From Nitratireductor soli (GTDB lineage: Bacteria > Pseudomonadota > Alphaproteobacteria > Rhizobiales > Rhizobiaceae): a DNA stretch of 64,000 bases. The stretch spans positions 177,388 through 241,387 of the forward strand of contig NZ_LFVY01000009.1 in the NCBI RefSeq assembly GCF_001050155.1, read 5' to 3'. Under the pieces are notes generated by a model. That model saw nothing but the letters and a program-made list of their open reading frames with translations. It was not told where the DNA came from and did not search any database. Made by a program: the position numbers and the translations under genes. Below, piece after piece: positions 36,140-46,062 of this stretch; within the stretch, counting starts at the first letter, position 1; the number at the start of each line of letters is the position of its first letter.

Positions 36140-37126
36140 ATGAGAGGCAATTTCGGCTGGTTGGGAGCGATCGTCCTTGTCGCTTCCACGATGATGTTTT
36201 CCGGGGCGAGTGCCGCCGCGCTGAAGCTGGGCGGCGTCCATGCGCCCAACAGTTTCGAGATCCAGGCGCTGAAGAAATTCGCGGAGCTCACATCGGAGAA
36301 ATCCGACGGAACCGTCACGGTCACCGTGTATCCGGCCGGTCAGTTGGGCGACGAGCGCTCGATGATCGACATGATCAACACCGGCGCGATCGACATGTTC
36401 GCCAATGTGGCGGACTGGAACCAGCACCTGGTGAAGGATTTCGCCGTTCTTTCCATGCCCTTCGTGTTCGAAAACCTCGATCACCTCAAGGCGTTTCAGG
36501 CATCCGACACGTATGCGGCCATGAAGGAGCAGATGCTGACGCAGAAGAACGTGCGCATCCTGGCCGACAATTGGTATCGCCTGCCACGCGTCCTGCTGAC
36601 GCGCGAGCGCGTTGCGTCAATCGATGATGTCGACGGCAAGAAGCTGCGCATGCCGGACATCGAGTCGTTCATCAGCACCTGGTCGGCCTTCGGCGCCAAG
36701 CCGACGATCATCCCGTTCGCGGAAGCCTTTCTGGCGCTCAAGACCGGTATTGTCGACGGGATGGAAGCACCGTTGAGTTCCGTCTACGCGCAGAAATTCT
36801 ACCAGGTCGCCCCACACATCACGATGACCAACCATGGCCTTGCGCCGTTCAACATCATGATGAACGAGAACGCCTATCAGCAGCTCACTCCGGGTGAGCG
36901 GGAGACGCTGGCTCAGGCCGCCTTGGAAGCCGGCAATTTCTACACCTCCCTGATAGAGGAGGAGTTCACGCAGCAGCGAGAGAAGATGGCCGCCGAGGGC
37001 GCGACGTTCACCGACATCGCGCTGGCTCCCTTCGGTGAGCGCGCGCGAGGCGTCGCGCGGGATTTCGAGACGCGCGGCCTGTGGCACGCCGGCCTGTTCG
37101 AAGAGATTCAGGGTCTGCGCCAGTAG
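36140..37126 (+). CDS. TRAP transporter substrate-binding protein (DctP family)
   Basis: 328-residue periplasmic receptor with a signal peptide (LGAIVLVASTMMFSGASA). Features of the DctP family: KLGGVHAPNSFEIQALKKFA start of the mature chain, VTVYPAGQLGDERSM, and the DGKKLRMP segment whose arginine near residue 170 normally clamps a ligand carboxylate. ATG 36140 is preferred over 36134 because GGGAGG lies 6 nt before it. First gene of dctPQM plus an FAD oxidoreductase; operator upstream. The ligand is unknown but likely an organic acid that the oxidoreductase handles. Confidence 0.92.
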   Translation: MRGNFGWLGAIVLVASTMMFSGASAAALKLGGVHAPNSFEIQALKKFAELTSEKSDGTVTVTVYPAGQLGDERSMIDMINTGAIDMFANVADWNQHLVKDFAVLSMPFVFENLDHLKAFQASDTYAAMKEQMLTQKNVRILADNWYRLPRVLLTRERVASIDDVDGKKLRMPDIESFISTWSAFGAKPTIIPFAEAFLALKTGIVDGMEAPLSSVYAQKFYQVAPHITMTNHGLAPFNIMMNENAYQQLTPGERETLAQAALEAGNFYTSLIEEEFTQQREKMAAEGATFTDIALAPFGERARGVARDFETRGLWHAGLFEEIQGLRQ

Positions 37127-37161
37127 GCGTCCGCCCGCATCGAACTCTCATTGGGGTCGCA

Positions 37162-37668
37162 ATGATCAACCTTGACAGTGTCGGGCGCGTGATCCAGCGC
37201 GTCGAAATAGCGGTCGCATGCCTCGCGCTCGTCGTCATCGTCGGCGCGACCGCCATCGGCGTCGTTTCGCGCTCGTTCTTCAACTCACCGGTGATCTGGA
37301 CGAGCGAGATGGCTCTTCTGGCGCAGGTCTGGCTCACCTTCATCGGCGCCAGCGCCATTTACAAGAGCCGGGGGCATGTGGGGGTGACGGGGGTGATCGA
37401 GGCGATGCCGCCATTCCTGGCGAACATCGTCGCGCGGGCGCTCGACGGTGCGCTGGCGATCCTGCTCGTCCTGGCCGGCCTGGCCATGCTCGACCTGATG
37501 GACAAGCAGTGGGAGCAAACGCTGTCGACGCTCGGCCTGCCGCGCGCGCTGACATCGCTTCCGGTGGTCTGGTGCATGTTCTCCATCGCCGCATCGGCGC
37601 TTCTGGCGATGATCGGCAGCCGGCGTTCCAGCTACGACGCTGGTCCCCCGGAGGCGATTTCGAAATGA
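37162..37668 (+). CDS. TRAP transporter small permease (DctQ family)
   Basis: 168-residue four-helix DctQ protein: first helix CLALVVIVGATAIGVVSR, the family segment RSFFNSPVIWTSEMALLAQVW (cited by VIWTSEMALLAQVW), and a last helix ending near WCMFSIAASALLAMI. Start ATG 37162 (MINLDSVG). It overlaps dctM by 4 bp, so the two membrane subunits are translated together. Confidence 0.9.
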   Translation: MINLDSVGRVIQRVEIAVACLALVVIVGATAIGVVSRSFFNSPVIWTSEMALLAQVWLTFIGASAIYKSRGHVGVTGVIEAMPPFLANIVARALDGALAILLVLAGLAMLDLMDKQWEQTLSTLGLPRALTSLPVVWCMFSIAASALLAMIGSRRSSYDAGPPEAISK

Positions 37669-38951
37669 GCCTGTCTCTCCTGCTTGGCGGCTTCGCGCTG
37701 TTCATGACGCTCGGCACGCCGGTGGCGCTCGCCTTTCTGGTGGCCGCGGTGCTCTACCTCCTGTCATCGGGCATTCCACTCTCGGTCGCGGGCCAGTCCC
37801 TGATCGGCGGGATCTACAACTACACGCTGCTCGCCGTTCCGCTTTACATTCTGGCCGGCGAACTGATGAACAGCGGCGGCATCACCCGCCGCCTGTTCGA
37901 CTTCGCCTCGGCGCTTGCCGGGCATGTCCGCGGTGGGCTCGGCCATGTCAACGTTATCGCCAGCATCATCTTTTCCGGGATCTCCGGCTCATCCTCCGCC
38001 GATGCCGCCGGGCTCGGGCGGGTCGAGATACAGGCGATGCGCAAGGCCGGCTACCGGGCGGAATTCGCTGCCGCAATCACCGCGGCTTCTTCGGCGATCG
38101 GCCCCATCATCCCGCCCAGCATCCACCTGGTCCTTTACGCGGCCATCGCCGAGGTCGGCGTCGACTACCTGTTTCTCGGCGGGATCCTGCCCGGCCTCGC
38201 CATGGGCGCCTGCCTGATGGCGGTCATCTACCTGCTGGTTCTGTTCAAGCTCGAGGATTGCCCGGTGCAGGAGTGGGCCGGCATGCGCAATCTGGCTCGC
38301 GCCTTCTGGCAAGCGCTTCTGCCGATCACCGCTCCGCTGGTGATTGTCGGCGGCATATTGAGCGGATATTTCACGCCGACCGAGGCCGGCGTAACCGCCG
38401 TGCTCTATGTGATGGCGCTGGGTTTCGTCCTCCGGGAGCTGCGCGTCCGGCAGTTGGTCGAAGCGGTCATCCGCTCCGTGCATTCCTCGGCGGTGGTCCT
38501 GCTGATTCTCGCCGCGGCCCAGGCATTCGCCTGGGGGCTGACGGTGGAACAGGTTCCCGAGGCGATCGCCCACGGCATGCTTTCGATCAGCCAGGACACG
38601 ACCGTGGTGCTGGCCATCATCCTCGTGGTGCTGGTCATCCTCGGGATGTTCGAAAGCGCTTCGGCGAACCTGGTCATCGTCACGCCAATTCTCCTGCCGA
38701 TCGCGACGCAGCTCGGAATCGACCCGGTTCACCTCGGCGTCATCATCGTCTTGGCTCTCACCATCGGCGTGGTGACGCCGCCGGTCGGCATGTCGCTTTT
38801 CATCGTCGCCGACATTTCCGGGCTGCCTGTAAGCCGTATCGCCCGCGCCACGCTTCCCTACGTGCTGGCGCTGATACTGGCCCTGGTGCTGACCACCTAC
38901 CTTCCCGACATGGTTCTGCTGTTGCCCCGCCTCTACGGCTATGCCGGCTAA
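37665..38951 (+). CDS. TRAP transporter large permease (DctM family)
   Basis: 428-residue DctM subunit with about 12 helices, the translocation channel that imports the ligand with Na+. Hallmarks: GTPVALAFLVAAVLYL, IFSGISGSSSADAAGLG in the sodium-binding region, SSAIGPIIPPSIHLVLY, and a second repeat TIGVVTPPVGMSLF. It overlaps dctQ and is 41 bp before the oxidoreductase. Confidence 0.93.
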   Translation: MSLSLLLGGFALFMTLGTPVALAFLVAAVLYLLSSGIPLSVAGQSLIGGIYNYTLLAVPLYILAGELMNSGGITRRLFDFASALAGHVRGGLGHVNVIASIIFSGISGSSSADAAGLGRVEIQAMRKAGYRAEFAAAITAASSAIGPIIPPSIHLVLYAAIAEVGVDYLFLGGILPGLAMGACLMAVIYLLVLFKLEDCPVQEWAGMRNLARAFWQALLPITAPLVIVGGILSGYFTPTEAGVTAVLYVMALGFVLRELRVRQLVEAVIRSVHSSAVVLLILAAAQAFAWGLTVEQVPEAIAHGMLSISQDTTVVLAIILVVLVILGMFESASANLVIVTPILLPIATQLGIDPVHLGVIIVLALTIGVVTPPVGMSLFIVADISGLPVSRIARATLPYVLALILALVLTTYLPDMVLLLPRLYGYAG

Positions 38952-38992
38952 GCCAGTCTTCGAAAGCTTACTCAACTCGAGGTCCTTGAATC

Positions 38993-40396
38993 ATGTCCAG
39001 TCTGATCGATCACCAACCCTATGACGTCGTCGTTGTCGGCGCAGGAAGCGCCGGCGTCGCGGCGGCGATAAGCGCGGCCGAGGCCGGCGCGCGCACGGCG
39101 TTGGTCGAAGCGGGAAGCATGCTTGGCGGCGAACTGCTGACGGGCATGACGATCGACGGCGCGATCAATGCACGCGGCGAGCAGATTTCCGGCGGCATCC
39201 TGGACAAGCTCATGGAGCGCTGCGAGGCGCTGGGCGGTTTTGTGCGCAAGCTCAACGATTGGCGGCTCATCCAGTATTTCGCCTATGATCCGGAGATCAT
39301 GAAGATCGCCGTTCCACAGCTCGTCCATGAAGCCGGCGTCGAGGTTTATCTGCACACCTACGCCGAGGACATCGTCATGCATGACGGCAGGATCGACGGC
39401 GTCATGGTGCGCAACAAATCTGGAAAGAGCTTGCTGACGGCGAAGGTGATCATCGACTGTTCCGGCGACGGCGACATCTGCGCGGCGGGCGGCGGCGAAT
39501 TTCTCCCCGCCGGCGAGGAGGAACGCATGCAGCCGGTTTCGATGATGTTTCGCATGGCCGGCGTCGACAGCGCCGCCTTGCTCGAATTCGTCCGCCGTCA
39601 TCCCGAGTATGTCGCCGTTGGAGAAAGCGAGGCGATCAGGGGAAACCGCACCGACGCGGAACTGGTCGAGGAGATACGCCGGCAGGGACAACCCTGCGTG
39701 TTCTTCAAGGGAGACGGCCCGCTGCTCGAACAGGCGATTGCGGGCGGCGAGCTCTACCCGACGGCGCTGATCATGATTCAGCCGACCTCCGAGGCCCGCC
39801 GCGAGGTGTGCATCAACAGCACGCGCGTGACCCTCGACAACCCGATGCGCACCCGCGAGCTCAGCGGAGCGCTCGGTGAGCTGATGCGGCAGGTGCATCA
39901 GTGCATGTCATTCCTGCAGCAGCGCGTTCCCGGCTTCGAAAGCGCGACATTGTCGGGCCTCGCGCCGAAGATGGGCATCCGCGAAACACGCCGTGTGGCC
40001 GGGGATTATGTGCTGACGTCACAGGATGTCAGGGTTGGCCGCAAGCGCGAGGACGGCGTTGCCAAGGGTTGCCATCACATCGACATCCACCAGGAGGGAA
40101 CGGGGCAGGTCCGCATCCCCGTGGCGGACGGCGGCTCCTATGACATCCCGTTCGATTGCCTCGTGCCGCGCAATCTGAAGAACGTCCTTGTCGCCGGTCG
40201 CTGCTTCTCGGCGGAAAGGGAAGCGCACGCGTCGGCGCGCGTGATGGGCGGATGCCTGGCGATGGGACAGGCTTGCGGCGTTGCCGCCGCCATGGCCTGC
40301 GGGCGGAACGCGGAATTCGATGTCCGCGACACGGATGTCTTCGCGTTGCGCCGGCGCCTGACGGAGATCGGCGCCGTCCTGGAAGGCACTCATTAG
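38993..40396 (+). CDS. FAD-dependent oxidoreductase (FAD_oxidored family)
   Basis: 467-residue flavoprotein: Rossmann FAD motif VVVVGAGSAGVAAAISAAEAG at 10-30 (cited by VGAGSAGVAAAISA), an early Glu that binds the ribose (VEAGSMLGGE), an internal IDCSGDGDICAAGGG segment and the C-terminal FAD block VLVAGRCFSAEREAHASARVMGGCLAMGQACG (cited by VAGRCFSAEREAHAS). This is the family of FAD-dependent enzymes linked to catabolic loci; the reaction is unknown. Coupled to a TRAP importer, it likely performs the first oxidation of the imported compound. Its stop TAG opens a repeat element that separates it from the convergent GntR gene. Confidence 0.85.
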   Translation: MSSLIDHQPYDVVVVGAGSAGVAAAISAAEAGARTALVEAGSMLGGELLTGMTIDGAINARGEQISGGILDKLMERCEALGGFVRKLNDWRLIQYFAYDPEIMKIAVPQLVHEAGVEVYLHTYAEDIVMHDGRIDGVMVRNKSGKSLLTAKVIIDCSGDGDICAAGGGEFLPAGEEERMQPVSMMFRMAGVDSAALLEFVRRHPEYVAVGESEAIRGNRTDAELVEEIRRQGQPCVFFKGDGPLLEQAIAGGELYPTALIMIQPTSEARREVCINSTRVTLDNPMRTRELSGALGELMRQVHQCMSFLQQRVPGFESATLSGLAPKMGIRETRRVAGDYVLTSQDVRVGRKREDGVAKGCHHIDIHQEGTGQVRIPVADGGSYDIPFDCLVPRNLKNVLVAGRCFSAEREAHASARVMGGCLAMGQACGVAAAMACGRNAEFDVRDTDVFALRRRLTEIGAVLEGTH

Positions 40397-40423
40397 AGCG
40401 CCATGCGTCCGTCCGGACGTCAG
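40394..40423 (+). repeat. partial family II repeat at the oxidoreductase stop codon
   Basis: TAGAGCGCCATGCGTCC begins with the stop codon of the oxidoreductase and matches the start of the element after ccmG. CGTCCG/CGGACG lies within. It fills the short gap to the convergent GntR gene. Confidence 0.6.
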
Positions 40424-40424
40424 G

Positions 40425-41084
40425 TTAGGCGTCGATCTTGCTCTCGACCGATTGACGGGTGGCCCTGTTGTGCTGCTCTGCGGCCGCGAGAAGCCCCGGA
40501 AGGTCGCTGTCCTCGATCACCCTGAGCATCTCGGCGTGATGGGTGTTGGAGAGCTGCATGCGTCCGGACTGCCGCAAGGATGTGCGCTGGTAGCGTTCGG
40601 AGAGATCGTAAAGCTTCACGATGATGCTTTGCAGGTGCCGGTTTCCCGCCGGCGCGTACATCTGAAGATGAAACGCCCGGTTTGCCGCCATGAAACCGTC
40701 CAGATCCCCACTGCTCGCCGCCGCCTCGCACTGGCTCAGATGGTCCTTGAGCGTGCCGACGACGTCCGCCGTGTAATGCGGCCAGGCATCCGTCAACGCC
40801 CAGGTCTCCAGGCGCTGGCGCGCGCTGTAGAGCTCCACCATGTCCTCGACCGACAAGGATGCAACGATGGCGCCCCTGTGCGGCAGCATGTCGATGAAAC
40901 CCTGCTCCTTCAGCCGGTCGAGCGCCTGCCGTATCGGGAGCCTGCTCATGCCGAGCTGCTCTGCAATCTGTTCCTGCTCGAGCCGCTCGCCGGCAGGCAG
41001 CTCGCCATTCAGGATGAGGCGCCGAATCTCCGACGTCGCGTACTCGGCCGCACTTGAATATCCTCGCTTGCCGACTGTTGTCAT
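40425..41084 (-). CDS. GntR family transcriptional regulator (FCD/FadR subfamily)
   Basis: 219 residues: winged HTH at about 15-75 (LEQEQIAEQLGMSRLPIRQALDRLKEQGFID with PHRGAIVASL as the wing; cited by EQLGMSRLPIRQALDRL) and an all-helical FCD ligand domain with the metal-site residues spread through the C-terminal half (RAFHLQM, THHAEMLRVI). FCD proteins bind organic acids and lose DNA affinity. It lies convergent to the oxidoreductase, and its own promoter carries the same palindrome as the TRAP operon, so autoregulation plus control of that operon is inferred. Confidence 0.93.
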   Translation of the reverse strand: MTTVGKRGYSSAAEYATSEIRRLILNGELPAGERLEQEQIAEQLGMSRLPIRQALDRLKEQGFIDMLPHRGAIVASLSVEDMVELYSARQRLETWALTDAWPHYTADVVGTLKDHLSQCEAAASSGDLDGFMAANRAFHLQMYAPAGNRHLQSIIVKLYDLSERYQRTSLRQSGRMQLSNTHHAEMLRVIEDSDLPGLLAAAEQHNRATRQSVESKIDA

Positions 41085-41110
41085 GTCTGAACGATAACAC
41101 CACGCAAATG

Positions 41111-41127
41111 ATTGATCCTTGATCCAA
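41111..41127. promoter_or_regulatory. GntR-type operator ahead of the regulator gene
   Basis: ATTGATCCTTGATCCAA is the near-twin of the operator at 36077-36093 (13 of 17 identical). It is 27 bp before the gntR start codon on the minus strand and suggests negative autoregulation. Confidence 0.6.
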
Positions 41128-41247
41128 TCATCGAGGATGGCATCTTTTTATCGCGTGGTCTAGCTCACTGACGATTCAATCCCTTGGCCACCGTAAAATC
41201 AACAAGCGGCTGCGGAACGTGTGCGAACGGGCGGCATGCACGTCATG

Positions 41248-41323
41248 TCTCCGCACAAAAGCGGAGAAAACAGAGACATCGAGCGGTTCAGCGTTTCATG
41301 GAAATGCCGAACCGCTCAAGGCG
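41248..41323 (+). repeat. dispersed palindromic repeat (family I), diverged two-module copy
   Basis: GTCTCCGCACAAAAGCGGA followed by GAGCGGTTCAGCGTTTC and GAAATGCCGAACCGCTC: the same two hairpins as at 28.6 kb but with compensating changes in the GAGCGGTTC/GAACCGCTC ends, keeping the second stem paired. Lacks the TAGAGCAT edge. Confidence 0.75.
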
Positions 41324-41510
41324 GGGGTTTGCGGCAGCCGCCGGCCCAACCTTGCCATTCCGGCAACGGAACAGCCGCCATCACCTCTCGCATCCATGCG
41401 TCGAAACCGCATCCTTGTTTTCCGCCTGCCGGGGCATGCCATCCGGAGTGGCCCTTTCGGGCGCATCAGCGTCGTCACGCACACTCGACGCGCTTTCCCT
41501 GGAGCGCTCC

Positions 41511-41540
41511 TTGACAAGCCGGGCAAAGGAGAAATTATAT
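41511..41540 (+). promoter_or_regulatory. sigma70-type promoter of the peptide-ABC/GGT operon
   Basis: Consensus TTGACA (41511-41516) and TTATAT (41535-41540) with an 18-bp spacer, ending 48 bp before the regulator start. It would drive the FadR-type regulator and possibly the whole transporter operon. Confidence 0.6.
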
Positions 41541-41587
41541 GAAGGGGACCAATAGGGGAAAGGTCTCGTTTCCCGGGGGAGCCTTGC

Positions 41588-42327
41588 TTGAATCTCGAAA
41601 ACGCCCGTTCGAACTCTTCGATCGCCCTTGAGAAGCTACGACTGCTTGTCCACCAGCACGGGCAGGACACGGAATGGCGGTTTCCGCCCGAGCGGGATCT
41701 GGCCGCATCCATGGGGCTCGGCAGACGCGCCGTGCGGCGGGCGATGGAAGTCCTGGAGGCCGAAGGTCTCGTCTGGCGCCAGCAGGGAAAGGGTACCTTT
41801 CTCGGCAGTCGTCCCGTCCTCGAGCCGCAATTCTTCGGAAATCTCGCCGACCGCACCAACCCGCTGGAGGTGATGGAAGCGCGCCTGCAGATCGAGCCGG
41901 CGCTGGCGCGCATGGCGGCGCTGCGATGCACGGGCGACGACATTGCCGCCCTGGAGCGCCTGTCGAAGAAAACGGTGACCAGCAGCGACGACGATGGCTG
42001 GGAATTGTGGGACAGCGCTTTCCACCGCCGCATCGCCGAGTGTGCCGGCAATGGCTTGATGCTGGCGCTGTTCGACATCACGCAGCGCATCCGGCAGGAT
42101 CCCGACTGGCGGCGGCCGCGCGCGCTGGCGAGAACCCCGGCGCGGCGCGAGCGCTCCTATCGCCATCACGAGGAGATCGTCAGGGCGCTGGCCAGCCGCG
42201 ACGGCGCTGCTGCCGAGCGCGCCATGCGCCACCATCTCTCCGTCCTCAATGCGGACCTGCAGGCGATCATGCATGGCGCGGACGAGGCGGCTTCCGCCGA
42301 CCCGGCAAGCGGAAGGGTGGCGGGCGA

Positions 42328-42331
<4 letters not shown>
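41588..42331 (+). CDS. FadR/GntR family transcriptional regulator
   Basis: 247 residues: GntR winged helix at about 10-75 (RFPPERDLAASMGLGRRAVRRAMEVLE) with wing GLVWRQQGKGTFLG, then an FCD domain with the expected spread histidines (FHRRIAECAGN, SYRHHEEIVRAL). Start is TTG at 41588, 7-8 nt after GGGGGAG. It overlaps the first ABC gene by 4 bp, so it is a local regulator cotranscribed with the peptide transporter and the GGT-family gene. Inducer unknown. Confidence 0.9.
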
Positions 42332-43370
<1,039 letters not shown>

Positions 43371-43374
<4 letters not shown>

Positions 43375-44486
43375 GCAATTCCCCGCACGACGCCACGCCG
43401 ATCCTCGAAGGGCGCGATCTGGCAAAGCGGTTTGGCGGCCGCCGCGGGCTCTTTCAGTCAGAGCCGACCGTCCATGCGGTGAACGGCGTGTCGATCTCGG
43501 TTGCGGCCGGCGAGACCTTTGCCATCGTCGGGGAATCGGGCTGCGGCAAGTCCACCCTGGCGCGCCTGCTGCTGCGCCTGATCGAGCCCAGCGAGGGGCA
43601 GGTCTTCTATCAGGGACGCGAGATCACCAAGCTCGGAGCCGGCGAAATGCGGGCGCTGCGACGGGAATTGCAGATCATCTTCCAGGACCCCTTCGCCTCG
43701 CTCAACCCGCGCATGACCGTCGGCGCGATCGTTGCCGAGCCGATACGGCTGCATGGGCTGGCGCGCGGCCGGGCGGTGGACGAGCGGGTCGCCGAGCTTT
43801 TGCGGGTGGTCGGCCTGCGCCCCGAATATGCGGACCGCTATCCGCACGAATTCTCCGGCGGCCAGCGCCAGCGCATCGGCATCGCGCGGGCGCTGGCGGG
43901 CGAACCGAAGCTGATCATCGGCGACGAGCCGGTCTCGGCGCTGGACGTCTCCGTCCAGGCGCAGGTGATCAACCTGCTCGAGACCCTGAAGGAGCAATTC
44001 GGCCTGACGCTTGTCATCGTCGCGCACGATCTCGCCGTCATCCGGCACATGAGCGACCGCGTGGCGGTGATGTATTTGGGCGAGGTGGTGGAGATGTCGC
44101 CCGTCGACGCACTCTACGAAATGCCGCTGCACCCCTACACGCAGGCGCTGCTGCAGGCCATTCCCGTGCCGGTGCCCGGCGGGCGTGGGGCGCATGATTT
44201 GCCGCAAGGCGACATTCCAAGCCCGACGGCGCCGCCGCCGGGATGCCGGTTCCACACGCGTTGCCCGCATGCGCAGGAGCGCTGCAGCGAGGAGCATCCC
44301 GCGCTCGAAACGGCGGGCGAGGGCCGCGTCGTCGCCTGCCATTTCTGGCGCGACATCCAGGCGGCCGCCAATCCCCCCGCGCCTGTCCGGGAAGGCAGCG
44401 CCAAACTCGCCGAGAGGCTTGAACTTTACCGTGCCCACCAGACGCGGCGCGAAGAGGAAACGGCCGCTGCGGCCGCCCTTGATTGA
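43371..44486 (+). CDS. peptide/nickel-type ABC transporter ATP-binding protein (DppF-like)
   Basis: 371 residues: Walker [18 protein letters not shown]-loop [16 protein letters not shown], signature [15 protein letters not shown], Walker [13 protein letters not shown], cysteine-rich tail [15 protein letters not shown]. The last ~45 residues are an extra charged/alanine-rich extension. It is the second ATPase of the heterodimer, coupled to its partner by a 4-bp overlap. The ATPases precede the binding proteins and permeases, the reverse of E. coli dpp order. Confidence 0.93.
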
Positions 44487-44503
44487 TGAATGGAGGCGTA
44501 TCG

Positions 44504-46000
44504 ATGAACGTTCTGAAAACCCTCGTACTGGGAGCCGCGCTCCTGGCGAGCACTTCCGTCATGGCGGCGGATCTGCGGATCGGCCTGCAGGACGATCCCG
44601 ACGTGCTCGACCCGCACCGCGCGCGCACCTTTGTCGGCCGCATCGTCTTCACCTCGCTGTGCGACAAGCTGGTCGACATCAACGAGAAGCTCGACATCGT
44701 CCCGCGCATCGCAACCGAATGGAGCTGGAGCGACGACGGCACCGTCCTGACCATGAAGCTGCGCGAAGGCGCAACCTTCCATGACGGGACGCCGATCGAC
44801 GCGGCGGCGGTGAAGGCCAATCTGGACCGCGCGCGGACGGATTCCGAAAGCCTGCGCAAGAGCGAGCTGAAGTCGATCGCCGACATCGCGGTGGCCGATG
44901 CCTCGACGCTGACGATCACGCTTTCGGGACCTGACGCCGGCCTCCTGGCACAACTGACCGACCGGGCGGGCATGCTGATGTCGCCGGCGTCATTCGACAA
45001 CGAGCCTGGACAGAACCCGGTCTGCTCCGGGCCGTACAAATTCGTCGAGCGGGTGCAGAACGACCGGATCGTGCTGGAGAAATTCCCGGAATACTGGAAT
45101 GCCGACCAATATCATTTTGACCGCGTCACCTTCGTGCCGATGCCCGACACGACGGTGCGGCTCGCCAATCTGCGGGCCGGCGATGTCGACATCATCGAAC
45201 GCGTCGCGCCGTCCGATCTCGAGACGGTGAAGGGCGACGCTGCAATCACGCTCGCCTCGGTCACCGGTCTCGGCTACCAGGCGATCGAGGTCAATGTCGC
45301 CAACGGGGCGAAGGCCGACAATCCGCTCGGCAAGGACAAGCGGCTGCGCCAGGCGCTCAACCTGGCCATCGACCGCGACGTGATCAACCAGGTGGTTGGA
45401 GCGGGAACCTATCAGCCGGCCCACCAGCCCTTCCCGCCGGCCAGCTTCGCCTACAATGAGGAGATCGGTTCGCGCAGCCGCGACATCGAGCGCGCCAAGG
45501 CCCTGGTCAAGGAAGCCGGCTTCGACCGGGTGCCGTTCGAGCTGACCTTCGGCAACAACACGATCATGCAGCAGGTCTTCGAACTGGTGCAGGCCATGGC
45601 CGCCGAGGCCGGCTTCGACATCAGTCTCCGGCCGACCGAGTTCGCGGCGCTGCAGTCGGTGCTGAAGAGCGGCGAGTTCGAAGTGGGCCAGTCGGGCTGG
45701 TCGGGCCGGGTCGATCCGGACGGCAACATCCACCAGTATGTCAGCTGCCAGGGCGGCCTCAACGACGCCAAATACTGCAACGAGGAGGTCGATCGCCTGC
45801 TCAACGAGGCGCGCACCAGATCCGATCCGGCGACGCGCGTGAAACTCTATGACCAGGCCCAGGCGATCCTGCAGGAAGACATGCCTGTCATCTACCTGTT
45901 CTATCTGCCCTGGCCCTTCGCCCACAAGGCAACGCTCGAAGGCTTCACCGCCTATCCGGACGGCATGATCCGCCTGGAGGGCGTCGATTTCTCGAGCTGA
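44504..46000 (+). CDS. ABC transporter substrate-binding protein, family 5 (first copy)
   Basis: 498-residue periplasmic binding protein with signal peptide (TLVLGAALLASTSVMA). Family 5 (Dpp/Opp/NikA) features: DPDVLDPHRARTFVGRIVFTSLCDKL (cited by LDPHRARTFVGRIVF) early and FYLPWPFAHKATLEGF late. ATG 44504 follows GGAGG; the upstream in-frame ATGs lie in the previous gene. It has a close tandem paralogue beginning 62 bp downstream. Conserved cysteines (SLCDKL, NPVCSGPY, CQGG, YCNEEVD) appear in both proteins. Confidence 0.92.
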   Translation: MNVLKTLVLGAALLASTSVMAADLRIGLQDDPDVLDPHRARTFVGRIVFTSLCDKLVDINEKLDIVPRIATEWSWSDDGTVLTMKLREGATFHDGTPIDAAAVKANLDRARTDSESLRKSELKSIADIAVADASTLTITLSGPDAGLLAQLTDRAGMLMSPASFDNEPGQNPVCSGPYKFVERVQNDRIVLEKFPEYWNADQYHFDRVTFVPMPDTTVRLANLRAGDVDIIERVAPSDLETVKGDAAITLASVTGLGYQAIEVNVANGAKADNPLGKDKRLRQALNLAIDRDVINQVVGAGTYQPAHQPFPPASFAYNEEIGSRSRDIERAKALVKEAGFDRVPFELTFGNNTIMQQVFELVQAMAAEAGFDISLRPTEFAALQSVLKSGEFEVGQSGWSGRVDPDGNIHQYVSCQGGLNDAKYCNEEVDRLLNEARTRSDPATRVKLYDQAQAILQEDMPVIYLFYLPWPFAHKATLEGFTAYPDGMIRLEGVDFSS

Positions 46001-46062
46001 ACAGCAACCGCGCCGGCCGACCATACGGCCGGCGCTCAACCATCAAAAAAAGGGGAACCATC

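Larger units (their letters stand above)
41085..41587. other. intergenic region between two GntR-type regulator genes
   Basis: About 500 bp. Contains the GntR operator at 41111-41127 inside an ACCACGC/GCGTGGT inverted repeat (41099-41105, 41153-41159), a family I repeat at 41248-41323, and a strong promoter at 41511-41540 for the next regulator. The stretch 41324-41510 shows no convincing gene or signal. Confidence 0.6.
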
